The notes under the pieces were generated by a model. That model was not told where the DNA came from. It searched no databases and was given only the letters and a program-made list of their open reading frames with translations. 64,000 nt of DNA from Palsa-504 sp963790065 (GTDB lineage Bacteria; Actinomycetota; Actinomycetes; Streptosporangiales; Streptosporangiaceae): positions 62,001 to 126,000 of the forward strand of contig CAWBNK010000004.1 in the NCBI GenBank assembly GCA_963790065.1. The letters run 5' to 3'. This document shows, piece by piece, positions 42,903 to 51,928 of the stretch (position 1 is the stretch's first letter; every line of letters begins with the position of its first letter). The translations under genes were made by a program, and so were the position numbers.

Positions 42903-43430
42903 TTATTTCCGCTCCGGATCCTGCCGATCATCGGTCCCGGCTCGGTCCTCCAGGCCGCCCTTCACGTCGTGATCCAGCCACGACTCCGGCCCGTGCTCGC
43001 CTGGCACCGACCAGGCATCGCCCGGCACCATCTCGTGGTCCGCGCTGCCCTCCGTCCCCTCCCGCCCGGGGGCCTCCGTTGCGCCCGTCCCGGGTACTTC
43101 GGGTCCGCTCATCCCGGGCAGTTCCGGCCCGCCCAGGCCGGGCAGTTCCAGCCCGCCCAGGCCGGGTAGTTCCGGCCCGCCCAGGCCGGGCAGTTCCAGC
43201 CCGCCCAGGCCGGGCAGTTCCGGTCCACCCGTCCCCGGCAACTCCATGCCGCTCAGACCAGCCAACTCCGCCCCAGCCACGGCGAGCAGCTCCAGCCCGC
43301 CGCCCAGCCCAGGCAGTTCCGGGCCGCTCAGCCCGGGCAGTTCCGGGCCGCTCAGGCCCGGCAGCTCCGTCTCACCCGCCGACTCGCCTACGCCGGCGAT
43401 GTCGCTGACCTCGTGCCATATCTCGCTCAC
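42903..43430 (-). CDS. ELPGL octapeptide-repeat protein
   Basis: A 175-aa protein. After MSEIWHEVSDIAGVGESAGE it has about thirteen copies of an eight-residue unit based on ELPGLGGP (variants ELPGLSGP, ELAGLSGM, EVPGTGAT), then an acidic C-terminal tail. The DNA shows the matching 24-bp repeat from 43090 to 43370. The start overlaps the stop of the ATPase gene (ATGA), so both are coupled. Family unknown. A spacer, filament or adaptor for the ATPase is possible. Confidence 0.7.
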   Translation of the reverse strand: MSEIWHEVSDIAGVGESAGETELPGLSGPELPGLSGPELPGLGGGLELLAVAGAELAGLSGMELPGTGGPELPGLGGLELPGLGGPELPGLGGLELPGLGGPELPGMSGPEVPGTGATEAPGREGTEGSADHEMVPGDAWSVPGEHGPESWLDHDVKGGLEDRAGTDDRQDPERK

Positions 43431-46246
43431 GTACGACTTCCTTCCGCATCGGCCGCGACCGCCGCCCCAGCCGTGACCGCCGCTCCGGCCGCGGGAATGA
43501 TCCCCAGCCGCGTCGCCACCGCCGTCGGCCAGGCCGGAGAGAACCGCATCGTCCGCACCGCCATCGCATGCAGGAACAGGCAGTAGGCGGCATCACTTCG
43601 CTCCGGCTCGGCCGCGGGCAGTGCCGGGAACGCGCCCACCTGCGCCCGCAATAGCCCGATCAACCCGCCCCAGCGCCCGGCCAGTTCCGCCTCCGGCAGC
43701 CCCTTCACCTCCAGGCCGGCCACCGCGTCCTTGATCCGGTTGACCGTGACCGGATCGCCGACCATGGCTAGCCCGGCCCCGCGGTAGGCGCAGCGCGCCC
43801 GGCATGGCTCGCAGGCCCCGAACGGCGGCGTGGACTCGGCCGCCACCGGCCCGGGCGCGGATGGCTTCAGCACCGGCGTCACCGTGATGTGCGAGGCCTC
43901 GGCGAACTCGTCGCTGTAGGCCAGGATCTCGCCGGTCTGCAGCCGGGTGGCGAACCGCAGCTGCGACTCGTCCAGCCCCATGGTCTCGCCCAGGAAGCGG
44001 CGGTCGTCCTCGGCGGTGAGCCGGTGCATCAGCTTCAGGTTGGTGTTCTTGACCGCGTCCTGGACCAGCTTGGTGGGCAGTTGCTCGGCGATGATCACGC
44101 CCTCGCCGTACTTGCGGTTCTCGGCCAGCGTGTTCGCGAACGCCTCGGCCGCCTTCTCCTTGGCCTGGGCGTCCTCGGCCGCCTTGCCGCCCTGCGGCCG
44201 GGCCAGCAGCCGGTGCGCTTCTTCCACCAGGGTGACGTGCACCAGGTCCGGCGAGGCCCCGCGCACCGCCTGATAGTGCTCGGTGACCGCGTTGAGCAGC
44301 AGCGCCATCATCAGGGCCTGCTCGTCGCCCGATCCGAGCGACTTGAGCTCCAGGATCACCGGGTGGTCGAGCAGCCGGGCGATGTCGTTGGGCTGGTCGG
44401 TGAGGAACACCGACGCGGTGACGCCCCGGATCAGCTGCTGGGCCCGGCGGATGGACGCCGCCTCGATGTTGGCCCGGACCTCGCCTGCGTAGCCGAGGTC
44501 GGCGGTGACCTCGCCCATGGCCCGCATGAACTCCACCGCGGTGGGCCAGGCCCGGGCCCCGGAACCGGAACCGGAAACGGAAACGGAAACACGCTCCGAA
44601 GCCAGGAACCCGGTCCGCAGGTAGGTCAGGCTGAGCGCGTCGGAGTAGATCGACGGCAGCGGCTCCCACAGCCCGAACGCCGCCTTGAAGCAGGCCAGCA
44701 GGTTGGCCATATGCTCGCCGACCAGGACGCCCCGCGGCACCTCGAACGGGTTGAACCGCAGCGGCCGCCTGCCCTCGTCGCCGACGGTACAGATCTCCAG
44801 CTCGGCGAAGCCCGGCTCGGTGGCCAGCCTGCGGTAGTCGTCGGCGTCGGAGTTGACCGGCTCGATGACCAGGAACGGGATCCGGTGGTCGAGCCACAGC
44901 TGGCGCAGGATCTCCATGGCCGTGGTGGTCTTGCCGCTGCCGGTGCTCCCGGCCAGCAGCGCGTGCTTGGTCAGGCTCTGCACCGGCAGCATGACCGGAC
45001 GGCTGGACCCGGCCACGTGGCCGAGCCTGATGGCCGGCCCGGCGGCCCGGACCGCCTCGGAATGGCCGAACTGCCCGCGCCGGACCCGGAACCCGGGCAC
45101 GGTCCCGTCCACCGCGATCGGCAGCCGGAACGCGCAGCTGGCGTCCCGGGCGTCGCCGATGACGCTGAGCAGCTGCAGCTGCGGGTCGGGCGGATCCGGC
45201 CGGGCCCAGATGTCCTGGCGGCCCGGTAGCAGCCCGAAGTCGATGGCGGCCAGGTTATAGTCGGCCAGCCCCCGCTCCCGGTCGTTCGCGGGCCGCCGCA
45301 CCTCGTAAGCGGAGACGGTCCGCTCGCGTTCCAGGTGGCTGCCCTGGCCGGGATCGGCGGGGGAGATGGCCGAGGCTACCGTCTCCACGATGCCGGGCGG
45401 CAGCCGCCCGGGCGCCGCGACCTGGATCCGCAGCGCGAACGCCTTATGCCCTAGCCGCCGGGAGAAGTCGCGGAACGTCCGCTCGGCGTCCACCGCGAAC
45501 GCGTCCGGTGCGATCTTCTGGCGGCCGAAGTACAGGCCGCCCTCCCGCTGGTCCTCGCGGGCCAGCCGCCCGTAGAACGTGGCCAGGCTGAGCAGCCGCT
45601 GCCCGAACGAGGCCGGCAGCTGGATCGGGAGCACCGCGGCCGACACGACCAGCGGCGTTGAGCTGGACTGCAGCGCCGAGTAGACCCCCGACCAGTCGTT
45701 GTCCGACCAGTTAAACGGGACGGCCGAGAAGTAGTACGCCACCTGGGCGTCCGGCCGCGACGGCAGGCCGACCAGCTCGTGGCGGGTGATCACCGCCGAG
45801 TCCACCGGCTGATCAGCCGGGAACGGCCGCAGCAGCGCGGCGACCTGGGCCTCGTCCGGGACGAGCGTCCCAGTGACGTGCCGCGGCAGCGCGGCGTGCA
45901 CCTGGGTGCTCAGCCGCTCGGCCCGGGCCGTGACCTCGCCCGGGTCCGGGCCCCACACCCGCCCGAGCAACGCCACCGACACCGGCACCGAATCCCGCGG
46001 GTCCACGCTGACCCGCAGGTCGAGCGCGGCGTTCAGGGCGGGATCGGAGAAGCCGTTCAGGAAGCCCTGCTGCTCACCGAGGGCCTTGGCCAGCCGGTCG
46101 GCGCGGGACAGGCCCTGGTACTCCCGCGCCTCGAGCAGGTCCACCGCGGCGTCGACCCGCACCGCGAAGTACGCGTTGGGGACGGGCGCCCCCGCGCCGG
46201 GCACCAGACCCGGCGGGGGAGCACTGACCAGGCGGAATGCCCCCAT
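43427..46246 (-). CDS. HerA/VirB4-type ATPase (DUF87-like)
   Basis: A 939-aa protein. Residues 1-400 have no motif I know. The Walker A box AGSTGSGKTTTA is near residue 433, and Walker B with the catalytic Glu, VTLVEEAHRLLARP, near 673. Arg-finger and sensor-like segments follow (IIAEQLPTKLV). A late CEPCRARC region (about residue 830) may bind metal. HerA/VirB4 ATPases work as hexamers to move DNA or protein through a membrane. Partners encoded beside it are a zinc-ribbon membrane protein and an octapeptide-repeat protein. No relaxase, VirB6 or VirB10 homologue is seen. The function is not known. Confidence 0.85.
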   Translation of the reverse strand: MGAFRLVSAPPPGLVPGAGAPVPNAYFAVRVDAAVDLLEAREYQGLSRADRLAKALGEQQGFLNGFSDPALNAALDLRVSVDPRDSVPVSVALLGRVWGPDPGEVTARAERLSTQVHAALPRHVTGTLVPDEAQVAALLRPFPADQPVDSAVITRHELVGLPSRPDAQVAYYFSAVPFNWSDNDWSGVYSALQSSSTPLVVSAAVLPIQLPASFGQRLLSLATFYGRLAREDQREGGLYFGRQKIAPDAFAVDAERTFRDFSRRLGHKAFALRIQVAAPGRLPPGIVETVASAISPADPGQGSHLERERTVSAYEVRRPANDRERGLADYNLAAIDFGLLPGRQDIWARPDPPDPQLQLLSVIGDARDASCAFRLPIAVDGTVPGFRVRRGQFGHSEAVRAAGPAIRLGHVAGSSRPVMLPVQSLTKHALLAGSTGSGKTTTAMEILRQLWLDHRIPFLVIEPVNSDADDYRRLATEPGFAELEICTVGDEGRRPLRFNPFEVPRGVLVGEHMANLLACFKAAFGLWEPLPSIYSDALSLTYLRTGFLASERVSVSVSGSGSGARAWPTAVEFMRAMGEVTADLGYAGEVRANIEAASIRRAQQLIRGVTASVFLTDQPNDIARLLDHPVILELKSLGSGDEQALMMALLLNAVTEHYQAVRGASPDLVHVTLVEEAHRLLARPQGGKAAEDAQAKEKAAEAFANTLAENRKYGEGVIIAEQLPTKLVQDAVKNTNLKLMHRLTAEDDRRFLGETMGLDESQLRFATRLQTGEILAYSDEFAEASHITVTPVLKPSAPGPVAAESTPPFGACEPCRARCAYRGAGLAMVGDPVTVNRIKDAVAGLEVKGLPEAELAGRWGGLIGLLRAQVGAFPALPAAEPERSDAAYCLFLHAMAVRTMRFSPAWPTAVATRLGIIPAAGAAVTAGAAVAADAEGSRT

Positions 46247-46255
46247 GGCCGTCCG

Positions 46256-47330
46256 CTATACGCCGATATCGGTGACTTGGACCGAGTTTCCGAGGATGCC
46301 CTGGCCCTGCGCGGCGAGCTGGCCGACCGCGACGTCGATCCCCTCCCGGGCGGTACTGTGCATCGCCTCGCGCATGGCCCGGGCCGAGTCGTAGCGCAGC
46401 GTGCTGTACAGCTCGTTGCCCCGGCCCGTGGCCGACTGCCAGATCCGGGCGATGCGCATGCACAGGGCGCGGAACGGGGTCAGCTTCAGCCAGAAGGTCC
46501 AGCCCACGTACAGGTCCTGCCCCCACGCGAAGCAGCCGATGAAGCCGGTGAACAGGTCGCGGCGCAGCTCCAGGTAGTCCCGGCTGCCCTCGCGCGGCAG
46601 CCGCAGCCGCCGGACCTGGGCCGAATCAAGCGGCGTCTCGTGCCGCCGCAAGGTCCAGACGATGTGCTCGAAGACGGTGGGCGACGGCCGCGGCCTTGCC
46701 GTCCACGGTCAGCTTCCACTCCGACAGCAGGGCGGGCACCGGCAGCAGCCAGAACAGGAAAAACATCGCGATCCCGATCAGCGACCCCGCATATCCAGTA
46801 CAGCAGCAGGCCCCGGGCGGCTCCGAGCACGGCCAGGCCGGCGATGAGGAAGAAGATCCCGCCCACGAACGCGCCGATGAAGTAGATCAGGGCGTACATC
46901 GCCGCCCGCGCGAGTACCGCTCTCAGGTACCGGTTATTGGCAATGGGGTCGAATGGCTGCTCCGGCTGCTGGTCGTACCTCAGCCGGGTTCCCAGGTAGA
47001 CCGAATTCGGCCCGGCCTGGCCCAGGCCCGCCTCAGCCGCCGCGGCAGCGGCCGCCGCCGTCGGCAGTGACCCGGTACCCCCGCTGCTGTACTGGGCCAA
47101 AGGGGCAGGTCAGGCTCTGGTGAACTCCCCGTCCCTGATCCCGGCCAGGACGACCGGGTGGTCTGCGGCCCAACGGCAGGCGCCGGTCCCGGCCCGGTGG
47201 ACCTGGTCACCGTCGCCGCGGAAAACCCGCTCGTGCTCGCGCTCGCGCCCGGGGCCTGCCGTCCGCAGTTCCCGCAGAACGCGTCGTTGTCAGTCAGCGG
47301 CGTACTGCAATAGGTGCATGTTCCTGCCAT
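46256..47330 (-). pseudogene. Zinc-ribbon membrane protein with several frameshifts
   Basis: The ATG at 47330 (ribosome site GGGAGAAG) starts MAGTCTYCSTPLTDNDAFCG, a zinc ribbon. The reading must change frame near 47095 to reach AQYSSGGTG and membrane helices (YALIYFIGAFVGGIFFLIAG). It changes again near 46795 (SLIGIAMFFLFWLLPVPALL) and near 46675 (TVFEHIVWTLRRHETPLD, ending TDIGV at 46256). The joined protein would be about 355 aa with a cytoplasmic C-terminal part. Three breaks in one gene indicate decay or repeated assembly errors. It is ten bases before the HerA-like ATPase and probably its membrane partner. Confidence 0.65.
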
Positions 47331-47680
47331 GACTCTTCTCCCATAAGAAGAAAATAGAACCGGGCGAACAACCTGGTTGCGAGCCAAAATGACAGCCGTT
47401 CTCACCGCGGGACCTGGGCGAATGAAAGAACGGTCGGTGCAGGCCGGTTAAATTCAGCGCCGAATTAGGGCATGCACGTCTCACGCCGACTCCTCCCCAG
47501 ACGCGCGACTTGCGCCGCGCGTCCCGAGGCCGAGCATATGCCCTAGTTGTGAATCAGACATAGGGGTCGGAACTGCGGCCAATGTCACGGTTTGGTCACG
47601 TCGCGCGCTCGCAAACACCGCCCAGCCGCCGAGCACCGGTGGCCTGGCCAGGTCCGCCCGACGCTACGCTGGATTCCGAT
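47331..47680. promoter_or_regulatory. Divergent intergenic region, 350 bases
   Basis: It separates the zinc-ribbon gene (minus) from the ABC transporter (plus). The inverted pair TAGGGCAT (47466-47473) and ATGCCCTA (47538-47545) is visible. TACGCT at 47664-47669 with ATG at 47681 suggests a leaderless promoter for the ABC gene. No gene was found. Confidence 0.4.
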
Positions 47681-48685
47681 ATGAGCACTGCAGAGGTTAC
47701 GGCGAGCCAGGACGGTCGGCCCAGAAAAGACGAGCCGGATGCCGTCATCCACACCGAGGACCTGACCAAGGTCTATCCGGGCACCGATTTCGCCGCGGTG
47801 GACAAGCTCAACCTCGACGTGAAGGCCGGGGAGATCTTCGGCCTCCTCGGCCCGAACGGCGCAGGCAAGACCACCACGGCCGGCATCCTCACCACCCGCG
47901 TGGTCCCGACCTCCGGCCGGGCGTTCATCGCCGGCGTCGACGTCGCGGCCCACCCCGCGCTGGCCAAGCAGCTCAGTGGGATCGTCTCCCAGCAGAACAC
48001 CCTGGACCGCCAGCTCACCGTCTGGGAGAACCTGTACTTCCACGGCCGGCTGTTCGGCATGGGCGCCAAGGCCTCCCGGCAGACCGCGGACCAGCTGCTC
48101 GAGCAGTTCCAGCTCAGCAGGTGGGCCAAGGCGTCGGTCTACGCCCTGTCCGGCGGCATGGCCCAGCGGCTCATGGTGGCCCGGGCCATCTTCCATCGCC
48201 CGAGCGTGCTGTTCCTCGACGAGCCCACCGCCGGCCTGGACCCGCAGAGCCGGCTTGCGCTGTGGGACCTGCTCGGCGAGCTGCACGACGAGGGCCAGAC
48301 CATCCTGCTCACCACGCACTACATGGAGGAGGCCGACCAGCTCTGCCAGCGGGTCGCGATCATGGACCACGGCAAGATCCTGGCCCTGGACACGCCCGCC
48401 GCGCTCAAGCAGAGCATCGGCGCCGACACCATCGTCACGGTCCGGAGCAGCGGCGACCTGGCCCGCCTGGGCGAGCTGCTGGCCGCAGACGTCGAGGGCG
48501 TGACCAGGACCAGAGTGGCTGACGACAAGCTCGAACTGCACATGCAGGGCGCTGACCGGCTGGTTCCGCGTATCGTGCTGGCCGCCGAACGCGACGGCTT
48601 CGACCTGAACGACGTGTCCATCGCCGAGCCCACGCTGGAGACCGTGTTCATCAACCTGACCGGAAGGGAGCTGCGGGAAGAATGA
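47681..48685 (+). CDS. ABC transporter ATP-binding subunit, DrrA-like
   Basis: A 334-aa ATPase from the ATG at 47681. Walker A is GLLGPNGAGKTTT near residue 60, the signature ALSGGMAQRLMVARA near 155, and Walker B VLFLDEPTAGLDPQ near 177. The H-loop is LLTTHYMEEAD. The C-terminal ~90 residues (VTVRSSGDLARL, EPTLETVFINLTG) are the regulatory tail of DrrA-type drug exporters. It overlaps the permease gene by four bases. Confidence 0.92.
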   Translation: MSTAEVTASQDGRPRKDEPDAVIHTEDLTKVYPGTDFAAVDKLNLDVKAGEIFGLLGPNGAGKTTTAGILTTRVVPTSGRAFIAGVDVAAHPALAKQLSGIVSQQNTLDRQLTVWENLYFHGRLFGMGAKASRQTADQLLEQFQLSRWAKASVYALSGGMAQRLMVARAIFHRPSVLFLDEPTAGLDPQSRLALWDLLGELHDEGQTILLTTHYMEEADQLCQRVAIMDHGKILALDTPAALKQSIGADTIVTVRSSGDLARLGELLAADVEGVTRTRVADDKLELHMQGADRLVPRIVLAAERDGFDLNDVSIAEPTLETVFINLTGRELREE

Positions 48686-49575
48686 CCGCGACCCCGGTAA
48701 CCGCCCCGGCCCCGACCCCAGGAGCCCGGCGGATCGGCGGCGGCCCCACCCGCTCGGTGGCCGCCGCCAGCTGGACCGCGTTGGGCGCCCTGATGCTGCG
48801 CGACGTGGTGGTGCTGCGCAAGCACCTCTGGGAGTTCGTGCTGCGCACGCTCATCCAGCCGTTCCTGCTCTGCTTCGTTTTCCTGTACGTGTTCCCGAAG
48901 ATCGGGCAGGGCATCGGCGGGACCGGGCCGGCCGAGCAGTCGGCCTTCGCCACCATCCTGGTCCCGGGCGTGGTCGGCATCTCGATCATGTTCCAGGGCG
49001 TGCAGTCGATCGCGCTGGCCATGGCCCAGGAGTTCGGCTTCACCCGCGAGATCGAGGACCGGGTGCAGGCCCCCTGCCCGATCTGGCTGGTCGCGATCGA
49101 GAAGGTGCTGTCCGGCGCGGCCCAGGGCGTGCTGTCCGCGGCCATCGTGCTGCCCATCGCCTCGGTTGTGCACGCCCCCGGGGTGCAGGCTCACCTGAGC
49201 CTGCACTGGTGGCTGATCGTGACCTTCGTGCCGCTGGCGTGCATCGCCATGGGCGGCCTGGGCCTGGTCCTCGGCACCAGCTTCGAGCCGCGCAACATCG
49301 GCCTGATGTTCGGTTTCATCATCCTGCCGATCACGTTCCTGGGCGGCACGTACTACCCGTATAACAAGCTCGCCCCGGTCACCGTGGGCGGCTGGCACTG
49401 GCTGCAGACGCTGGTGCTGATCAACCCACTGATCTACGTGAACGAGGGGATGCGGGCCGTGTTCACCAACGCGCCGCATATGCACCTGTACGTCATCTAC
49501 CCGGTCGTGGCCGCGTTCGCCGCCGTGTTCCTGGCCATCGGCCTGCGCAACTTCCGCCGCCGCGTGCTTTCCTGA
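48682..49575 (+). CDS. ABC-2 type permease
   Basis: A 297-aa membrane protein with six helices in the ABC-2 layout (FVLRTLIQPFLLCFVFLYVF, VVGISIMFQGVQSIALAMAQ, FGFIILPITFLGGTYYP). It forms an exporter with the ATPase encoded at 47681. An N-terminal Pro/Ala-rich tail of about 30 residues precedes the first helix. Substrate unknown; drugs or lipids are typical of DrrB-like proteins. Confidence 0.9.
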   Translation: MTATPVTAPAPTPGARRIGGGPTRSVAAASWTALGALMLRDVVVLRKHLWEFVLRTLIQPFLLCFVFLYVFPKIGQGIGGTGPAEQSAFATILVPGVVGISIMFQGVQSIALAMAQEFGFTREIEDRVQAPCPIWLVAIEKVLSGAAQGVLSAAIVLPIASVVHAPGVQAHLSLHWWLIVTFVPLACIAMGGLGLVLGTSFEPRNIGLMFGFIILPITFLGGTYYPYNKLAPVTVGGWHWLQTLVLINPLIYVNEGMRAVFTNAPHMHLYVIYPVVAAFAAVFLAIGLRNFRRRVLS

Positions 49576-49583
49576 ACCGGCGC

Positions 49584-50144
49584 CTACTCGCCGACCGCGC
49601 CGTCGATCCGCTCGCGCAGCAGGTCGGCGTGCCCGTTGTGCCGGGCGTACTCCTCGTTCATGTGGTTGAGCACCCAGCGCAGCGACATCCGGTGGAGCCC
49701 GTCCGAGGTCAGCCGCTCGGCGGGCAGGTCCAGATCCGGTGCCGCGGCCACGAAGTCGTCGGCGAACGCGACCTCCTCGTGCCACGCCTGCCAGGCCTCG
49801 GCGACCAGGGCCGGGTCGGGCCGCACGTTGTCGAAGTCCCCGTCCCGGTCCTCGGGAGAGTAGAAGAGCGGCGGGGCGTCCTGCCCGGCCATGATCCGCC
49901 GGAACCAGGTGCGCTCGACGTCCGCCATGTGCCGGACGATGCCGAGCAGTGACAGCGACGACGGCTCCACCGACCGGCGGGCCAGGGCGGCAGGGTCCAG
50001 CCCCGAGCATTTCAGCTCCAGCGTGCCCCGGTGCCAGCCGAGGAACCCGGTCAGCGTGGCCAGTTCCGAGCCCGCCGTCGGCGGCTCGATCCGCGGATCC
50101 TTCTCCGGCTCGATGAAACTCTCGATCGGCATGCCCGACATCAT
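49584..50144 (-). CDS. DinB family protein
   Basis: A 186-aa four-helix protein of the DinB superfamily (DUF664). The metal-binding His positions are seen in IVRHMADVERTWFRRIMAG near residue 70 and WVLNHMNEEYARHNGHADLL near residue 158. Related proteins are thiol-dependent transferases using mycothiol in actinobacteria. The substrate is unknown. It is convergent with the ABC operon. Confidence 0.85.
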   Translation of the reverse strand: MMSGMPIESFIEPEKDPRIEPPTAGSELATLTGFLGWHRGTLELKCSGLDPAALARRSVEPSSLSLLGIVRHMADVERTWFRRIMAGQDAPPLFYSPEDRDGDFDNVRPDPALVAEAWQAWHEEVAFADDFVAAAPDLDLPAERLTSDGLHRMSLRWVLNHMNEEYARHNGHADLLRERIDGAVGE

Positions 50145-50198
50145 CCGCGCCGGGCACGTGATTTCCTAACGGTTTTCCGCGGCCCGCGTTCAGGCCCC

Positions 50199-50246
50199 GG
50201 CGCCCGCCGGCGCAGTGTGGCCAGGCGCCCGCCGGCGCGGTGTGGG

Positions 50247-50266
<20 letters not shown>
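50199..50266. repeat. Tandem 25-26 bp repeat at the 3' end of trxA
   Basis: Copies start at 50199, 50224 and 50250 with the shared core GGCGCCCGCCGGCGC. The third copy encodes the last residues of the thioredoxin (APAGA and stop); the other two are downstream. The duplications probably arose by slippage and may fold as a terminator. Confidence 0.6.
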
Positions 50267-50615
<349 letters not shown>

Positions 50616-50635
50616 GTTCCTGCCTCCTCGTCGTA

Positions 50636-50651
50636 ATACCCGTAGGGGTAT
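50636..50651. promoter_or_regulatory. CsoR/CstR-type operator before the thioredoxin gene
   Basis: ATACCCGTAGGGGTAT is an inverted repeat with the G-tract form known for CsoR-family operators. It lies 21 bases upstream of the thioredoxin ATG. The same motif (ATACCCCTCGGGGTAT) stands before the repressor gene at 51032-51047. Confidence 0.75.
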
Positions 50652-50746
50652 CGACAACGGGCGCGCTCTTAAAATTCCTTATTTTCCGAACGGTCCGTGG
50701 TGCCTGCAACAACCGACCCCCGGCCCGATCCATTCCGGTGCGCGGC

Positions 50747-51028
50747 TCAGGCCAGGGACAGGAACAGCCTCTCCAGCTGGGCCCGGTCGGCCGCCGCGTC
50801 CGGCCGGCCCGCCTGCTCGTCCTGCAGGCACTGGCCCAGCCCGCTGGCGATGATCCGGAATCCGGCCCGGTCCAGGGCCCGCGCCGCCGCGGCCAGCTGC
50901 GTCACCACGTCCCGGCAGTCCCGGCCGTCCTCGAGCATCCGGACCACGCCGCCGATCTGCCCCTGCGCGCGCCGCAGCCGCCGGACCACGTCGGCGCGCT
51001 CCTCGTTCTCTATGTTCACGCCCGGCAT
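50747..51028 (-). CDS. CsoR-family repressor with CstR-like (persulfide) Cys pair
   Basis: A 93-aa all-helical repressor (DUF156 family: RRLRRAQGQIGGVVRMLEDG, RDCRDVVTQLAAAARALDRA). Copper-sensing CsoR has Cys, His (+25) and Cys (+29). Here the Cys in GRDCRDVV and the Cys at +29 (GLGQC) are present, but the His position is Gly. That is the CstR pattern, where two Cys react with persulfides. The GTG/ATG start at 51028 lies next to its own operator. It should control itself and the thioredoxin gene. Confidence 0.85.
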   Translation of the reverse strand: MPGVNIENEERADVVRRLRRAQGQIGGVVRMLEDGRDCRDVVTQLAAAARALDRAGFRIIASGLGQCLQDEQAGRPDAAADRAQLERLFLSLA

Positions 51029-51031
51029 CCT

Positions 51032-51047
51032 ATACCCCTCGGGGTAT
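51032..51047. promoter_or_regulatory. CsoR/CstR-type operator before the repressor gene
   Basis: ATACCCCTCGGGGTAT has 7-bp arms round TC and starts three bases before the repressor ATG. That indicates control at a leaderless or very short-leader promoter. It overlaps the stop codon region of the upstream membrane-protein gene. Confidence 0.75.
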
Positions 51048-51292
51048 CAACCAGGCGGCTGCCCGCCGCGCCGCCGGGCCCGGATGGCCCGCACGCAGGC
51101 GTTGCCGGTGGCCGCCAGCACGAGCCCGCCGACGATCGCCATGATGACGTGCCCGGTCACGAGGCCCGCCGCGACCAGCAGCGCTCCGCCGCCGATCAGC
51201 CCGGCGGCGATCAGCGCCCGCTGCCAGGGCCTGGCGTAGACCAGGTACTGCCCGAGGGCCTGCCGCGCCGCCATCAGCGCACCGGTGTGCAT
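51047..51292 (-). CDS. Small two-helix membrane protein
   Basis: An 81-aa protein from the ATG at 51292, which overlaps the MarR stop (TGATG). It has two hydrophobic helices (RALIAAGLIGGGALLVAAGL and HVIMAIVGGLVLAATGNACV) and a basic tail. I do not recognise a family. Coupled to the MarR gene, it may be a regulated membrane factor. Confidence 0.6.
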   Translation of the reverse strand: MHTGALMAARQALGQYLVYARPWQRALIAAGLIGGGALLVAAGLVTGHVIMAIVGGLVLAATGNACVRAIRARRRGGQPPG

Positions 51293-51840
51293 CACAGCTC
51301 CCCGCGGGTTTGGTCAAGCTGCCGCCGGATCGGGCCGGCCGAGGCTGGCCGCAGCCGGGCGGCCAGCCGCTCCAGCGTCTCGATGATCTCGGCCGCCCCG
51401 CCCTCCGGCTCGCCCAGCGCCTCGGCCAGCGCCGCGTCCACCGAGGCCATTCCCTTGGCCGCCACGGTGCGCGGATGCCCGGCGCTGACCCGCACCAGCG
51501 TCCGTCGCCCGTCCGCGGGATCCGCCGCGGTCTCGACGATGCCCTGGTCCCGCAGCCGGGCCACCGACTCGGACACGTAGCTCTGCGGCAATCCGGTCCG
51601 GCCGGTGATGTCGTTGATCGAACTCCCCGGATGAGCAAACACATCGCGCAGCACCAGGCTGGGACCGTTCGGCATAACCGGCCCGGAACCGGACCCAGAC
51701 GTGCCGCCCGCCCGCGCGCCCGCCCGGCCCCCGCGGCCCGGCGAATCCCCGGGGCCGGTGGCATCTCCGGGACGCCGCAGCACCTCCTCGCCGATCTTGG
51801 TCAGCTGGCGGCCGAGCATGATCAGGTCCAGGGCATTCAT
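51292..51840 (-). CDS. MarR family regulator
   Basis: A 182-aa regulator. After a helical N-terminus and a Gly/Pro-rich insert of about 30 residues, the winged helix is clear: LRDVFAHPGSSINDITGRTG and PQSYVSESVARLRDQGIVET, with the wing DPADGRRTLVRVS. It is divergent to the FAD monooxygenase gene at 51929 with 88 bases between, so it probably controls that gene. The inserted low-complexity stretch is unusual. Confidence 0.85.
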   Translation of the reverse strand: MNALDLIMLGRQLTKIGEEVLRRPGDATGPGDSPGRGGRAGARAGGTSGSGSGPVMPNGPSLVLRDVFAHPGSSINDITGRTGLPQSYVSESVARLRDQGIVETAADPADGRRTLVRVSAGHPRTVAAKGMASVDAALAEALGEPEGGAAEIIETLERLAARLRPASAGPIRRQLDQTRGEL

Positions 51841-51928
51841 ATCGCCAACGATACATCGTCAGCGATGCAACTGCCAGCTGCCGGCCAATGAAATCGCCGC
51901 TGTACAGCGGGCCGGGCGATCAGCGATC

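Noticed and set aside
43427..46246. Conjugative transfer locus
   Set aside because: The ATPase is VirB4/HerA-like, but no relaxase, coupling protein, channel protein or transfer origin is seen.
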